Source: Gammaproteobacteria bacterium (GTDB lineage: Bacteria > Pseudomonadota > Gammaproteobacteria > Enterobacterales > Neiellaceae). Taken from it: 64,000 bases of DNA. Shown here piece after piece: positions 36,720 through 46,961 of this stretch. The notes beneath the pieces are model-generated. The model saw nothing but the letters and a program-made list of their open reading frames with translations, ran no database searches and was not told the DNA's origin. The translations under genes and the position numbers were made by a program. The stretch is from NCBI GenBank assembly GCA_017425245.1, contig JAFOOX010000037.1:1-64000 (forward strand), given 5' to 3'. The stretch's first letter is position 1, and each line of letters begins with the position of its first letter.

Positions 36720-38744
36720 ATGAATCACATCGCCCGGGTCCTTGGCTGGTTCGATAACCTATCCATTGTTCGTCGCATTCTCGGTGGCTTTGTCCTGCTG
36801 GTGGGGCTGATGATTCTCGCCAGTGTCATCAGTGGCATTGCCATCGCTACGCTCAATCGCAACCTCAGCAGCGTAGCAGGGGAGCTGGTACCGCTGGTCG
36901 ATCAGGCCAACCAGGTTGGCATTGAGATGCTGACCGCCAACCGCCACTTCAAGGATGTGATCACCAGTCGCCAAAACAGCACCATGGATCAGAGCGAGCA
37001 GGCATTTAGCGCCAGCCGCAACGAGTTCCAGCAGCAGTTACTGGCATTGAAAAAGAAAGCTTCAAGCTACCCGGCCTTGATAAAAGCGTTAACGCCGCTA
37101 AAAACCATCGATGATCAGTTCTTCGATCTGGCCAATGTCACCATGCGCGACTATCGCGCCATCGTTGCCGATGAAGCCAATGTCAAAGCGGCCGCGGCCG
37201 ACTTCCAGCTCAACCTGCCCCAGCTGCGGCGCTTTGTTGGTGCGGCGGTACAAAATCTGGGCGATGACTATGTGCGTTTCATGGCCGACGAGTACCTGGC
37301 TCAACTCTCAATCGTCGAAAAGAATGCGGTGCTGATCCTGAGTTCGGATCAGTCCGCCACCATCGCCCCGCTGATTAAAGCCAATGAAGCCGCTTTCGCC
37401 GCCTATCAAAGTAAAGAGAGTGATCTGGCTGGCGAAATCGACAGCTGGGACAACGATGTAGGCTTCTATATCAAGGCATTCCACAAGGGTATCAAGGATA
37501 AAGACGGCGTCATTGCTCGTCATGTAGCCTTGGTCCAGAGTCAGGAACAGGTCTATGCCAACGCAAAGGAGGCCGCAGAGCTGATCGCCAGCGCCCTGAC
37601 CGCTATCGAACAAGTGATCGCCAGTGCCAATGGCGAAGTCACCAATGCGGTCGCCCGCGCCGAAGAGCGAGCCGGACGCAGCTTTGCAGTCAACGTCAGC
37701 ATTGCCCTGGTTTCAGTGATCGCCGCAGTGATCATCGGCCTGAGCAGCGCCATGGCCATCCGCAAGCCGCTGGCCGTATTGCGCCGCCAGCTCGGATCCA
37801 TGGTCGACGGCGACATGACCGTCAACAACAGCTATCGCAGCAACAATGAGCTGGGCGAACTGGCGGGCTGGGTGGCGCGCCTCAACCAGATGATGCGTGA
37901 CCTGCTCAGCCAGTTGTCCAATGCCTCGCATACCCTGTCAGACGTGGCCCGCGATAATCAGCGCAGTAGTACCCAGTCACGCGACGAACTGGATCGCCAA
38001 CGCCACGAAACCACCGGCGTCGCCGCAGCCATGACCGAGATGTCGGCGTCGATCCGCGAAGTTTCACAGTCAGCCAACGTCACACTGGAGAAAGTGCTGG
38101 AAGTAGAGGCAGCAGCCAATACCGGTCGCGAAGTGATGAGCCGCAACATCACCACCACCCACCAGTTGGCGGACAAGTTGCGTCATTCCAGCAAAGTGAT
38201 TGGTGAGGTAGAACAGTTCAGCAACCAAATCGGTCGTATTCTCGATGTGATCCGCGGCATTGCCGAGCAGACCAATTTGCTGGCACTCAACGCCGCCATC
38301 GAAGCCGCTCGGGCTGGTGAGCAGGGGCGCGGTTTTGCCGTGGTCGCGGATGAAGTGCGCAATCTGGCCCAGAAAACTGCCGCATCAACCAACGAGATCC
38401 GGCAGATGATTGAGAGTCTGCAAGGCGGCACCAAGCGTGCGGTGGTGGTAATGGCTGAATGCTCATCAGAAATGGAAAGCAGCGTCCATCAGGCCTCCGA
38501 TGCCAATAGCGCGATGGAAGAGATCCAAGGCATCATCAACCAAATTAGCGACATGAGTAGCCAGATCGCAGCCGCAGCGGAAGAGCAGCAGGCCACCTCG
38601 GAGGAGATTAGCCGCAACATCAACCGCATCTCCGACATATCAGACAGCAATTACCAGTCAGTCGAACGCATTGCGCTCACCAGCCAGCGGCTGGAGCAGC
38701 TGGCCGAAGAGCAAGACGCCCAGGTTCGTCACTTCCGCTTCTGA
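36720..38744 (+). CDS. Methyl-accepting chemotaxis protein
   Basis: A 674-residue chemoreceptor. It has a first membrane helix (about 18-45), a long periplasmic helical bundle (about 46-320), and a second membrane helix ([21 protein letters not shown]) leading into HAMP ([15 protein letters not shown]). The C-terminal signalling domain has the conserved hairpin tip [20 protein letters not shown]. The ligand is unknown. It ends QVRHFRF and lacks a C-terminal CheR/CheB tether. The ATG at 36720 is chosen; a TTG at 36708 is in frame. Its end overlaps the M23 gene by 16 bp. No che genes are nearby. Confidence 0.95.
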   Translation: MNHIARVLGWFDNLSIVRRILGGFVLLVGLMILASVISGIAIATLNRNLSSVAGELVPLVDQANQVGIEMLTANRHFKDVITSRQNSTMDQSEQAFSASRNEFQQQLLALKKKASSYPALIKALTPLKTIDDQFFDLANVTMRDYRAIVADEANVKAAAADFQLNLPQLRRFVGAAVQNLGDDYVRFMADEYLAQLSIVEKNAVLILSSDQSATIAPLIKANEAAFAAYQSKESDLAGEIDSWDNDVGFYIKAFHKGIKDKDGVIARHVALVQSQEQVYANAKEAAELIASALTAIEQVIASANGEVTNAVARAEERAGRSFAVNVSIALVSVIAAVIIGLSSAMAIRKPLAVLRRQLGSMVDGDMTVNNSYRSNNELGELAGWVARLNQMMRDLLSQLSNASHTLSDVARDNQRSSTQSRDELDRQRHETTGVAAAMTEMSASIREVSQSANVTLEKVLEVEAAANTGREVMSRNITTTHQLADKLRHSSKVIGEVEQFSNQIGRILDVIRGIAEQTNLLALNAAIEAARAGEQGRGFAVVADEVRNLAQKTAASTNEIRQMIESLQGGTKRAVVVMAECSSEMESSVHQASDANSAMEEIQGIINQISDMSSQIAAAAEEQQATSEEISRNINRISDISDSNYQSVERIALTSQRLEQLAEEQDAQVRHFRF

Positions 38745-39574
38745 GTGTCAGACCGCGGCGGCACCAGCAGCTGCGGATCAAGGCGGGTTGAGAACCAATT
38801 GACCCGCCAGTCAAGATGGGGGCCGGTCACCCGGCCAGTCGCACCAACACGGGCGATCAGATCGCCTTGTTCCACTCGCTGTCCAGCCTTCACCTCAATC
38901 TTCGACAGATGAATAAAGGTCGAGGACAGGCCGTAGCCATGGTCAACAATCAAGGTGCCGCCAGAGAAATACATATCAGGTTCGACCAGAGTCACTAAGC
39001 CACCGGCAGGTGCATAGACCGGCGCGCCAGTGGGCGCAGATAGATCCAGTCCGTAGTGAGGATTGCGCGGTTCACCGTTAAAGATACGCTGACTGCCGTA
39101 GACGCCGCTCAGCCGCCCTTCGGCCGGCCAGATGAATGGCTGCAGAAAATAGCCAAGGTTTTCATCCCGCTTGCGAGCAGCTGCCAGCTTGCGGTTATCC
39201 TCTTTGATCCGCGCATCGACATTTGGATCTGGGTTGACGTATTTGGACGCCACCCCATTGATCTTCTGGATATCGTACTTACGCTTGTTGATGGTGATCG
39301 CCATCTGGCCACTTTGGCCAGGGCGATGCCAGCTCAGCTGGTGGCTGAGGGGTTCATCGCGACCGAAGCCAAACACGAAACGGCCATCACCAGTCAAGCG
39401 CAGAGCCTTACCGTTGAGGGTGAGTTGGGTCCCTTTGGGCGCAGTGCCCAGCACCATGCCACCCTGGATAAAATGGCCATCAAGAACAATCGGCCCCTGC
39501 TGACGCTGCTCACTTGCCGCTTCAGCAGTCAGCGCCGCCAGCCATAGCCACAGCACCTTTTTCCACACCTTCAT
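38729..39574 (-). CDS. M23 (LytM-type) peptidoglycan metallopeptidase
   Basis: A 281-residue secreted protein. Residues 1-19 form a signal peptide ([15 protein letters not shown]). A beta domain (about 25-100) precedes the M23 fold. The zinc motif H-x3-D is [13 protein letters not shown]. The second motif reads [10 protein letters not shown], so Asp replaces the second His of the usual HxH; the catalytic-type His stays and Asp could still bind zinc. I believe this variant recurs in relatives. Its start overlaps the upstream gene by 53 bp, an unusually long overlap that contains the whole signal peptide n- and h-regions. Confidence 0.9.
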   Translation of the reverse strand: MKVWKKVLWLWLAALTAEAASEQRQQGPIVLDGHFIQGGMVLGTAPKGTQLTLNGKALRLTGDGRFVFGFGRDEPLSHQLSWHRPGQSGQMAITINKRKYDIQKINGVASKYVNPDPNVDARIKEDNRKLAAARKRDENLGYFLQPFIWPAEGRLSGVYGSQRIFNGEPRNPHYGLDLSAPTGAPVYAPAGGLVTLVEPDMYFSGGTLIVDHGYGLSSTFIHLSKIEVKAGQRVEQGDLIARVGATGRVTGPHLDWRVNWFSTRLDPQLLVPPRSDTQKRK

Positions 39575-40403
39575 ACACCCTCACGTCAATTCGTTTACCG
39601 GGCAGGCTCGATGCCACTACTGATGCAATGTGGCCAGCGATCTGTTCAATGGTGGTGTCCACAGTCACCTCCTCACACCAGTCGGCCGGCAGGGCGATGG
39701 CAAAATCACCCTGTCCTGCCCGGTAACCAAAGCACAGAAGCCCTCGCCCATCACCATGGGCAGCAAATGGGGTGTCGCCCCAGCCAATGCGATCCACTGC
39801 ATGAGCCAGATAGATCACCTGCCAACGCTGACACCACATGCGCGTTAATCCCTCGTCATATTGGCCATCAACAGCAATCCTCAACCGCGAGCGGTGACCA
39901 TGGGCAATACGCTGACAGTTGCCAGCATGCATGCGCAAACCATGGCTGTAGTGAAAATGGGGGGGGCCGATATCTTCATGACGCAAACTAATGCACACAT
40001 CAGTCACATTAGCCGGCAATAATGGTCGCAAACCGACGGCAATGGCTTCACTCAAGCTGGCACACGTTACCTCAGAGGCATCTAGCCAAGTCACCGCCTG
40101 CTCAGGGGCCACCATCCATACTTGGCCACGCGCAGTGGACATGCTGAGGCAGAGCATAGCGCTAGCCGCCGGTAACTGTTCAATACCGCTAAAAGCTATT
40201 GGCAAAAGCAGTTTGTGATCAAAAGTAGCATCCACATAACGTTTGATGGCACGTTTAGCGTCAGCGAAGTCGAACAACATCTGCTGCTCGTTGAGCTCTC
40301 CACTCAACTCCACATCAAGCAACCAGCTTTCGCCCACAATGCCGCGCTGCGGGCAGAGGTAGCTGGAGTCGATGGAGGTGAGCTTTTCTACAAAAAGGCG
40401 CAT
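39522..40403 (-). CDS. Two-domain 6-pyruvoyl-tetrahydropterin synthase / QueD-like protein
   Basis: A protein of about 293 residues made of two tandem PTPS/QueD (T-fold) domains. The first (1-135) keeps the DFADAKRAIK helix and the catalytic-type TFDHKLLLP, but its zinc positions are changed (SSYLCP and VGESW in place of AAH and HGH). The second (about 145-293) keeps the zinc histidines and catalytic Cys (HYSHGLRMHAGNCQRIAHGH) but lacks the Asp-His-Lys segment. Each half thus holds part of an active site. Single-domain QueD is about 120 residues. The start is ATG 40403 or 40409. A TATAAT on the minus strand at 40450-40445 may be its -10 box. It may act in queuosine or pterin metabolism. Confidence 0.8.
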   Translation of the reverse strand: MRLFVEKLTSIDSSYLCPQRGIVGESWLLDVELSGELNEQQMLFDFADAKRAIKRYVDATFDHKLLLPIAFSGIEQLPAASAMLCLSMSTARGQVWMVAPEQAVTWLDASEVTCASLSEAIAVGLRPLLPANVTDVCISLRHEDIGPPHFHYSHGLRMHAGNCQRIAHGHRSRLRIAVDGQYDEGLTRMWCQRWQVIYLAHAVDRIGWGDTPFAAHGDGRGLLCFGYRAGQGDFAIALPADWCEEVTVDTTIEQIAGHIASVVASSLPGKRIDVRVYEGVEKGAVAMAGGADC

Positions 40404-40491
40404 GTACATAATTCCAGGCAGCCGTGAGGCCACGGCGGTCGCACATTATAGCCGTTCGGCTGCCATCGCCCACCCCTGATGACGTATGGAC

Positions 40492-40520
40492 AAAAAACGC
40501 CAGCTCGAGGCTGGCGTTTT
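40492..40520 (-). terminator. Intrinsic terminator after malK
   Basis: CGCCAGC and GCTGGCG (40498-40504 and 40510-40516) form a 7-bp stem, extended by A/T pairs, around TCGAG. On the minus strand it is followed by six T residues. It lies 24 bp after the malK stop and ends the mal operon. Confidence 0.85.
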
Positions 40521-40544
40521 CGTCCGACTCAGGCGACCGATGGT

Positions 40545-41702
<1,158 letters not shown>

Positions 41703-41747
41703 TATCTGTCTCCAAAAATCCAATAGGCTTCGATGTCTGCCAAACCA

Positions 41748-42638
41748 TTAACCCTTGACGCCACCGGCTGTCAGGCCACCCACCAACCAACGCTGGGCCA
41801 GCATGAAGACAATCGTGATGGGCAAACCGGACATCACCGCAGCAGCGGCGAAGTCACCCCACAAAATGTTCTGTGGATAGAGGTACTGCTGGGCACCCAC
41901 GGCCAAGGTGTACTTGGCTGCATCCGTGATCAGCAACGAGGCCACCGGATACTCGGTAACCACACCGATAAATGACAGGATGAACACCACCGCCAAAATC
42001 GGCACCGACAACGGCAACAGAATCATGCGGAACGCCTGCCACGGCGTCGCACCATCAATGGCTGCAGCTTCTTCCAGCGACGGGTCGATGGTTTCGAAGT
42101 AGCCCTTGATGGTCCACACATGCAGGGCGATACCACTCATATAGATGAATACCAAGCCGGCATGGGTGTTGAGGCCCAGCGCCGGAAAGTACTGGCCGAT
42201 CTTGTCAAACATGGCGTAGATGGCAACCAGTGCCAGCACCGCCGGGAACATCTGAAAAATCAGCATGCCCTTGAGAATCAGCCCTTTCCCCGCAAATTTC
42301 ATGCGCGCAAAGGCGTAAGCACTGGTGGTCGACAGGACGACGATAAAGGCAGCCGTAATCGAGGCAATCTTCACCGAGTTCCACAACCAGGTCAGCACCG
42401 GGAAGGGGGGCGGGGTGATGCTGCCATCGGCCTCAACGACCGGGATCCCTAGCGCCAGACGCCAGTGATCGAGCGTGAAATGCTCGGGGATGATAGAGCC
42501 CACCGAGAAGTTACCTTGACGGAAGGAGATGGCAATCACCATCAGCAGCGGGAACACGATCAGCGCAAGGAAGAACCACATGAAAATGTGGGTGGCAACG
42601 ACACGGTAGATCAGTGATTTCGGTTGAACAATTGGCAT
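41748..42638 (-). CDS. malG: Maltose/maltodextrin importer permease MalG
   Basis: A 296-residue inner-membrane permease with six predicted helices and the EAA loop [20 protein letters not shown] that contacts MalK. The end [12 protein letters not shown] matches the MalG C-terminus that enters the MalK dimer. It lies 18 bp after malF. Confidence 0.95.
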   Translation of the reverse strand: MPIVQPKSLIYRVVATHIFMWFFLALIVFPLLMVIAISFRQGNFSVGSIIPEHFTLDHWRLALGIPVVEADGSITPPPFPVLTWLWNSVKIASITAAFIVVLSTTSAYAFARMKFAGKGLILKGMLIFQMFPAVLALVAIYAMFDKIGQYFPALGLNTHAGLVFIYMSGIALHVWTIKGYFETIDPSLEEAAAIDGATPWQAFRMILLPLSVPILAVVFILSFIGVVTEYPVASLLITDAAKYTLAVGAQQYLYPQNILWGDFAAAAVMSGLPITIVFMLAQRWLVGGLTAGGVKG

Positions 42639-42656
42639 CTTGGTTGACCCTCTCCG

Positions 42657-44321
42657 TTAAACCTTGTCCATCTTGGACAGCTTGAGGTTAAGGACAGCCA
42701 GCGCACCAACAATGATGAAGATGACAGTGGCAATAGCAGCAGCCAAACCATAATCCTGACCACCACCCCCTTCGAAGGCGATGCGGAAGGTGTAGCTGAC
42801 CAGAATGTCCGTGGTACCTGCAGGAACCGAGGCACCGATAATATCGGGGCGACCGGCAGTCAACAGCTGGATAAGGACGAAGTTATTGAAGTTAAAAGCA
42901 AAAGAGGCGATCAGTAGCGGCGTCAATGGACGCATCAGCAACGGTATAGTGATATGGAAGAAGTTATGGACCGGACCTGCACCATCCATCGCCGAGGCCT
43001 CATAGAGATCCTCAGGGATCGACTTCAGCAGCCCCATGCACAGGATCATCATGTAGGGATAACCCAACCAGGTGTTGACAATCAGAATCATCGTTCGCGC
43101 CAGAGCCGGTGAGGTGTACCAGTCCGGACGGATACCAAACAAGGTTTCCAGCACCAGGTTGATTTCACCAAAGTTCTGGTTGAACAACCCCTTGAATACC
43201 AGAATCGAGATAAAGGCCGGTACCGCATAGGGCAGAATCAGCATGACTCGATAGATGGCGCGCCCGCGCAGGAACTCCCATTGCACCAAGTTGGCCAGCA
43301 CCATACCAATAGCCAAGGTGAAGAACACCGAACCGGCAGCAAAGAGCACCGTCCATACGAAGATCTGGAAGAACGGCTGCTGGATACCCGGATCACTCAG
43401 TACCTTCCAGTAGTTGTCCCAACCAATGCCGACGGTGAAACCCGGCGACAGCGGTTTGCCGACAAACTCACCGTTTTCGTCAATGTACTGATAGAAGCCG
43501 ATATCAAAATTGGGGCGCAGATGCTTCTGGGTGCGGTTGTCAAACAAGGTGTTGCCGTCACTGATGATAGCCCCCGTATTTTTGACCACCACCCCGCCAT
43601 CGAGACGGCTGTACTGGGGACGAACTGCGGAATAGTTACCGACGCCCGCGCTCTGGTCAGCCATCACCAGCTTGCCGTCAGGCAGTTCGAAACGCAGGGC
43701 GCGCAGATGCTCACGATACTGGAATAGAACCTTGCGCTCGATTGCCGCAGCCTCAGGCAACTGTTCAACCTTCAACGCCTTGTGCGGCACTTCAACGCCC
43801 GGCATCAAATCAGGGTTGGCACCACGTTTCTTGATCTCGGCGGCGTCCCACATTGGCACCACCGTGGTCATGTACAGATCAGTGTTATCACCCTCAGTCG
43901 GGGTCAACAGGATACGAAATTTACCCTCGGGCGCAGCAAACAACGATGCCTGATAGGAACCTTCCTGAGCCTTGAAGGTCTGTTTGAGCAGGTAGTCCTG
44001 AGCACGCTCAAGCGGCAAGATATTCTTACTGGAGTAATTTGTGAAGGACAGCGCAACTGTGTACGCCATCGGGAACAGAATGAAGATGACCATGCCCGCA
44101 ACACCGGGGAAGATGTAGCGGTGAGCGTAGGTCTTCGGGTTCGTAAAGATGTAGATGCCCAACGACAGGACAAAGGTAGTCATCAGCGCGAAAGCGATCT
44201 CGCCATTGACATACATCAGGATGACGGAGTAGCCGCCGAAAAGAATCACCAAGCTAAGAATGAGCACTCTGAGCCAGGCGAAACGCGAGGAGGAACGATC
44301 CATTGCGTTTGAGGCACCCAT
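42657..44321 (-). CDS. malF: Maltose/maltodextrin importer permease MalF
   Basis: A 554-residue permease with eight predicted helices and the large periplasmic P2 domain (about residues 90-300) found in enteric-type MalF, which holds the binding protein. The EAA loop is EASAMDGAGPVHNFFHITIP. The ATG at 44321 has AAAGG 9 nt upstream. The mature order MalF-MalG-MalK2 forms the importer. Confidence 0.94.
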   Translation of the reverse strand: MGASNAMDRSSSRFAWLRVLILSLVILFGGYSVILMYVNGEIAFALMTTFVLSLGIYIFTNPKTYAHRYIFPGVAGMVIFILFPMAYTVALSFTNYSSKNILPLERAQDYLLKQTFKAQEGSYQASLFAAPEGKFRILLTPTEGDNTDLYMTTVVPMWDAAEIKKRGANPDLMPGVEVPHKALKVEQLPEAAAIERKVLFQYREHLRALRFELPDGKLVMADQSAGVGNYSAVRPQYSRLDGGVVVKNTGAIISDGNTLFDNRTQKHLRPNFDIGFYQYIDENGEFVGKPLSPGFTVGIGWDNYWKVLSDPGIQQPFFQIFVWTVLFAAGSVFFTLAIGMVLANLVQWEFLRGRAIYRVMLILPYAVPAFISILVFKGLFNQNFGEINLVLETLFGIRPDWYTSPALARTMILIVNTWLGYPYMMILCMGLLKSIPEDLYEASAMDGAGPVHNFFHITIPLLMRPLTPLLIASFAFNFNNFVLIQLLTAGRPDIIGASVPAGTTDILVSYTFRIAFEGGGGQDYGLAAAIATVIFIIVGALAVLNLKLSKMDKV

Positions 44322-44348
44322 TTGCACAACCTTTCCAAAAACGGAAGA

Positions 44349-44377
44349 AAACGGGAAGGGGGAAAATCCCCCCTCCC
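44349..44377 (-). terminator. Stem-loop between malE and malF
   Basis: GGGAAGGGGG and CCCCCCTCCC (44353-44362 and 44368-44377) pair as a GC-rich stem around AAAAT; on the minus strand it is followed by CGTTTTC. It lies 13 bp after malE. A hairpin here can protect malE mRNA or attenuate transcription, giving more binding protein than permease, as in E. coli. Confidence 0.7.
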
Positions 44378-44390
44378 AATGCTAGCGAAC

Positions 44391-45581
44391 TTACTTGACG
44401 ATACGCTTTGCAGCAGCGTCAAGAGCCTTGTCGACAGGCTGGCGACCAGAGGTCACGTTGGACAGGGCAGTAGCCATAGCCGACCAGAACTTGCCCATGG
44501 CAGCAACGTTCGGCATCGGTTCACCAGCCTGCGCGTTGGCGAAGGTGGCGGCGATGTTCGGATCAGCAGCCAGCTGCTTCATGAACTCTTTGTGAGCGGC
44601 AGCGCCCAGCGGCACGTCATCGTTGACCATTTTCAGGCCATCAATGGAGAGCACGTAATTCTCCAAGAACTCTACCGCGAGGTCTTTGTTCGGGCTGGCG
44701 GCGTTGATGGCACCAGCAAGTACGCCAACAAACGGCTTGGCAGCAGAGCCTGCGATGCTCGGAATGTAGGTTACGCCGAAGTCGATGTTGCTCTTCTTGA
44801 TGTTGGCCCAAGACCACGGACCATTGATCATCATGGCAATCTCGCCTTTGTTAAAGGCAGCGTCCATAACACCGTAGTCAGCACCTTTCGGCATGATACC
44901 GGCGTTGATCAAGTCAACCACGGTCTGTACGCCTTTTTTGGCGCCATCAGTAGCAACACCTGTGTCCTTGATGTCATACGCGCCGTTGGCATACTTGAAC
45001 ACATAACCACCATTCGCGGCGATCAGCGGCCAAGTGAAGTAGGTGTTGTTGTAATCCCACAGAATGGCGCGGACTTTACCGCCGCTCTTTTCCTGCAAGG
45101 TTTTGTCGAGGGCAGCGATCTCCTCAAAGGTCTTGGGCGGGTTCGGAACCAGAGCCTTGTTGTAGACCAAGCCGACCGCTTCTACAGCTACCGGATAGCC
45201 ATAAAGCTTGCCGTTGACAGTCACAGCGTCCCAGGTGAATTCTTCAACAGCAGTCTTGATCTTGTCGCTCGGCTTGATTTCAGTCAGCAAACCGGCAGCA
45301 GCCCAGTCACCGAAACGGTCGTGAGCCCAGAAAAAGACATCGGGACCGGAACCGGTAGAGGCAGCCTGCTGAAACTTGCCAGGGGCATCATCCGGGTGAG
45401 CAACAGAAACAGGCACGCCGGTATCAGCGGTAAACTTGTCGCCCACTTTCTGCAGGCCGTTGTAGCCCTTGTCACCGTTGATCCAGACCGTCAGCTGACC
45501 TTCTTCGATCGCTGCGTGCGCAGTTGCGGCGAGGCCCAACGTGGCCACTGCAATCGCAGAGGCGAGAATTGTTTTTTTCAT
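44391..45581 (-). CDS. malE: Periplasmic maltose/maltodextrin-binding protein MalE
   Basis: A 396-residue binding protein. The signal peptide is [19 protein letters not shown], cleaved after AHA. The mature start [18 protein letters not shown] and [23 protein letters not shown] are close to E. coli MalE. The ATG at 45581 has AAGGAAAGG upstream. First gene of the operon; the 248-bp region before it must hold the promoter, but I find no convincing MalT or CRP box. Confidence 0.96.
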   Translation of the reverse strand: MKKTILASAIAVATLGLAATAHAAIEEGQLTVWINGDKGYNGLQKVGDKFTADTGVPVSVAHPDDAPGKFQQAASTGSGPDVFFWAHDRFGDWAAAGLLTEIKPSDKIKTAVEEFTWDAVTVNGKLYGYPVAVEAVGLVYNKALVPNPPKTFEEIAALDKTLQEKSGGKVRAILWDYNNTYFTWPLIAANGGYVFKYANGAYDIKDTGVATDGAKKGVQTVVDLINAGIMPKGADYGVMDAAFNKGEIAMMINGPWSWANIKKSNIDFGVTYIPSIAGSAAKPFVGVLAGAINAASPNKDLAVEFLENYVLSIDGLKMVNDDVPLGAAAHKEFMKQLAADPNIAATFANAQAGEPMPNVAAMGKFWSAMATALSNVTSGRQPVDKALDAAAKRIVK

Positions 45582-45829
45582 TAGCCTTTCCTTTGTGTTG
45601 TTGACGAGTAAAGCTCCGTGCATCACGGGGTTCCCCACTCCAGCGCCATTCTAGACCAAGGGCTAAGTACCCTCACATGACATCCCTCAAATTTTCACGC
45701 CCCACTCGCCCACACAAACTACATATGGCTCGTAAGGTTAGAGCAAACGTTCGGTTATGGATGCATCTGACCAGTCTGCGGCCTCAGCATAGATGCGGTC
45801 TGGAAGTCCCGGCACAAGGCGCGTCCAAG

Positions 45830-46852
45830 TTAGTCCGATTGGCCGCCAAGGGCAACAGCAACCTCCTCTTCCGCCATGGCCTTGCGCAGTTGATCGATAA
45901 GGTTGGCTGGCAGGCGGGAGAAGGTTAGGGTGTCGTTGCTTTGGTCAAAGTGAACCTCCTGCCCAAACAGCGCACGGTCAAAGCTGATCGACATGCCGCA
46001 GCCGGCACCGGCGAAGCGGCTACCCTTGCGAAAACCTATGGGGGCAACCATGAATGCGTCCTGATCGATACCGCCTTCACTCAGCCACTGCTCCGCTTGC
46101 GGAGTTCCTGTCAGCTGTTCAACCAACTCCGCCACTTCTACACGCTGCACCGGCTCTCCCTGCTGGTAGCGTTCGCGGCACAACTTGCCCACACTCTGGG
46201 TAACTACCCGTTGCTCGGCCGGCGCCAACCCTTGGGCATCACAGGCCAGAGCGATACTTCGAGCCAGCGCCGCGCCTGTCGTCTGTGCTTCGCTGTCACG
46301 ACTCAACCCCAGCAGTTCAAACAGCGGATCGCCAACCTTGCGCCCCAGACGCCCGGCAAAACGTGCGCGGGGCGCTGCGCCAATATCGCCAGCCACCACC
46401 ATCTCCAGCACGCGAATACCGCGATCCACAGCTACGGCGCTAATGCCACGAACTTCAAGCTCGGCGGTGACGATAAAGCCTGGGCGTTCTTCGGTGAGTA
46501 CCAGCAACAGCGATTGCACGCCGCGCTCCTCCAGCAGCACCATCACCAGCAGTTCGGGCGCGGCCCCCTCTCCCTCTGGAGCAGCGGCAAACCACTGAGT
46601 AAAGGCTTGGGAAAACTGCTGACTCCAGGCCGCAAAAGCGGCAACGGTCAGCGGCCCAGTCAAGGACTGGCGTAACGGACTATCGCCTGCCGTAACCGCA
46701 ACACTGCCACCTGACCCGGTATATAGCTGCTGGCGGCAAGCCTCGACCAGATGCTCATGCTGACCGCCAACTACAACCGGCTGCCCCTCGTAACGTAGCG
46801 GCGATACGCCAGGCTCGGTGCGACGAAAAATGGCAAGGGCAGAGATCGGCAT
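45830..46852 (-). CDS. ndpA: Nucleoid-associated protein NdpA/YejK
   Basis: A 340-residue 37-kDa nucleoid-associated protein. It starts MPISALAIFRRTEP and keeps LVMVLLEERGVQSLLLV, an FAGRLGRKVGDPLFELLG-type segment and the C-terminal FDRALFGQEVHFDQSNDTL. The ATG at 46852 is chosen; the frame runs 13 residues further upstream. It is divergent from yejM. The small yejL gene that usually sits between them is missing. Confidence 0.92.
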   Translation of the reverse strand: MPISALAIFRRTEPGVSPLRYEGQPVVVGGQHEHLVEACRQQLYTGSGGSVAVTAGDSPLRQSLTGPLTVAAFAAWSQQFSQAFTQWFAAAPEGEGAAPELLVMVLLEERGVQSLLLVLTEERPGFIVTAELEVRGISAVAVDRGIRVLEMVVAGDIGAAPRARFAGRLGRKVGDPLFELLGLSRDSEAQTTGAALARSIALACDAQGLAPAEQRVVTQSVGKLCRERYQQGEPVQRVEVAELVEQLTGTPQAEQWLSEGGIDQDAFMVAPIGFRKGSRFAGAGCGMSISFDRALFGQEVHFDQSNDTLTFSRLPANLIDQLRKAMAEEEVAVALGGQSD

Positions 46853-46961
46853 GACAGGGCTCCCGTTATCAGCAGTGGCGCATGCTATCACGAGGCCCGG
46901 CGGCGACGAATGCTCAGCCCTTTGCTAGCATAGGGCCAAGCTGAACTGCGCCGAGCGCTTG

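Noticed and set aside
36720-38744. Chemoreceptor as part of a local chemotaxis cluster
   Set aside because: No che or flagellar gene is near; it is a solitary receptor.
45582-45829. MalT boxes upstream of malE
   Set aside because: The best G-rich segments match the GGGGATGAGG consensus at only about 6 of 10 positions; not enough to call.
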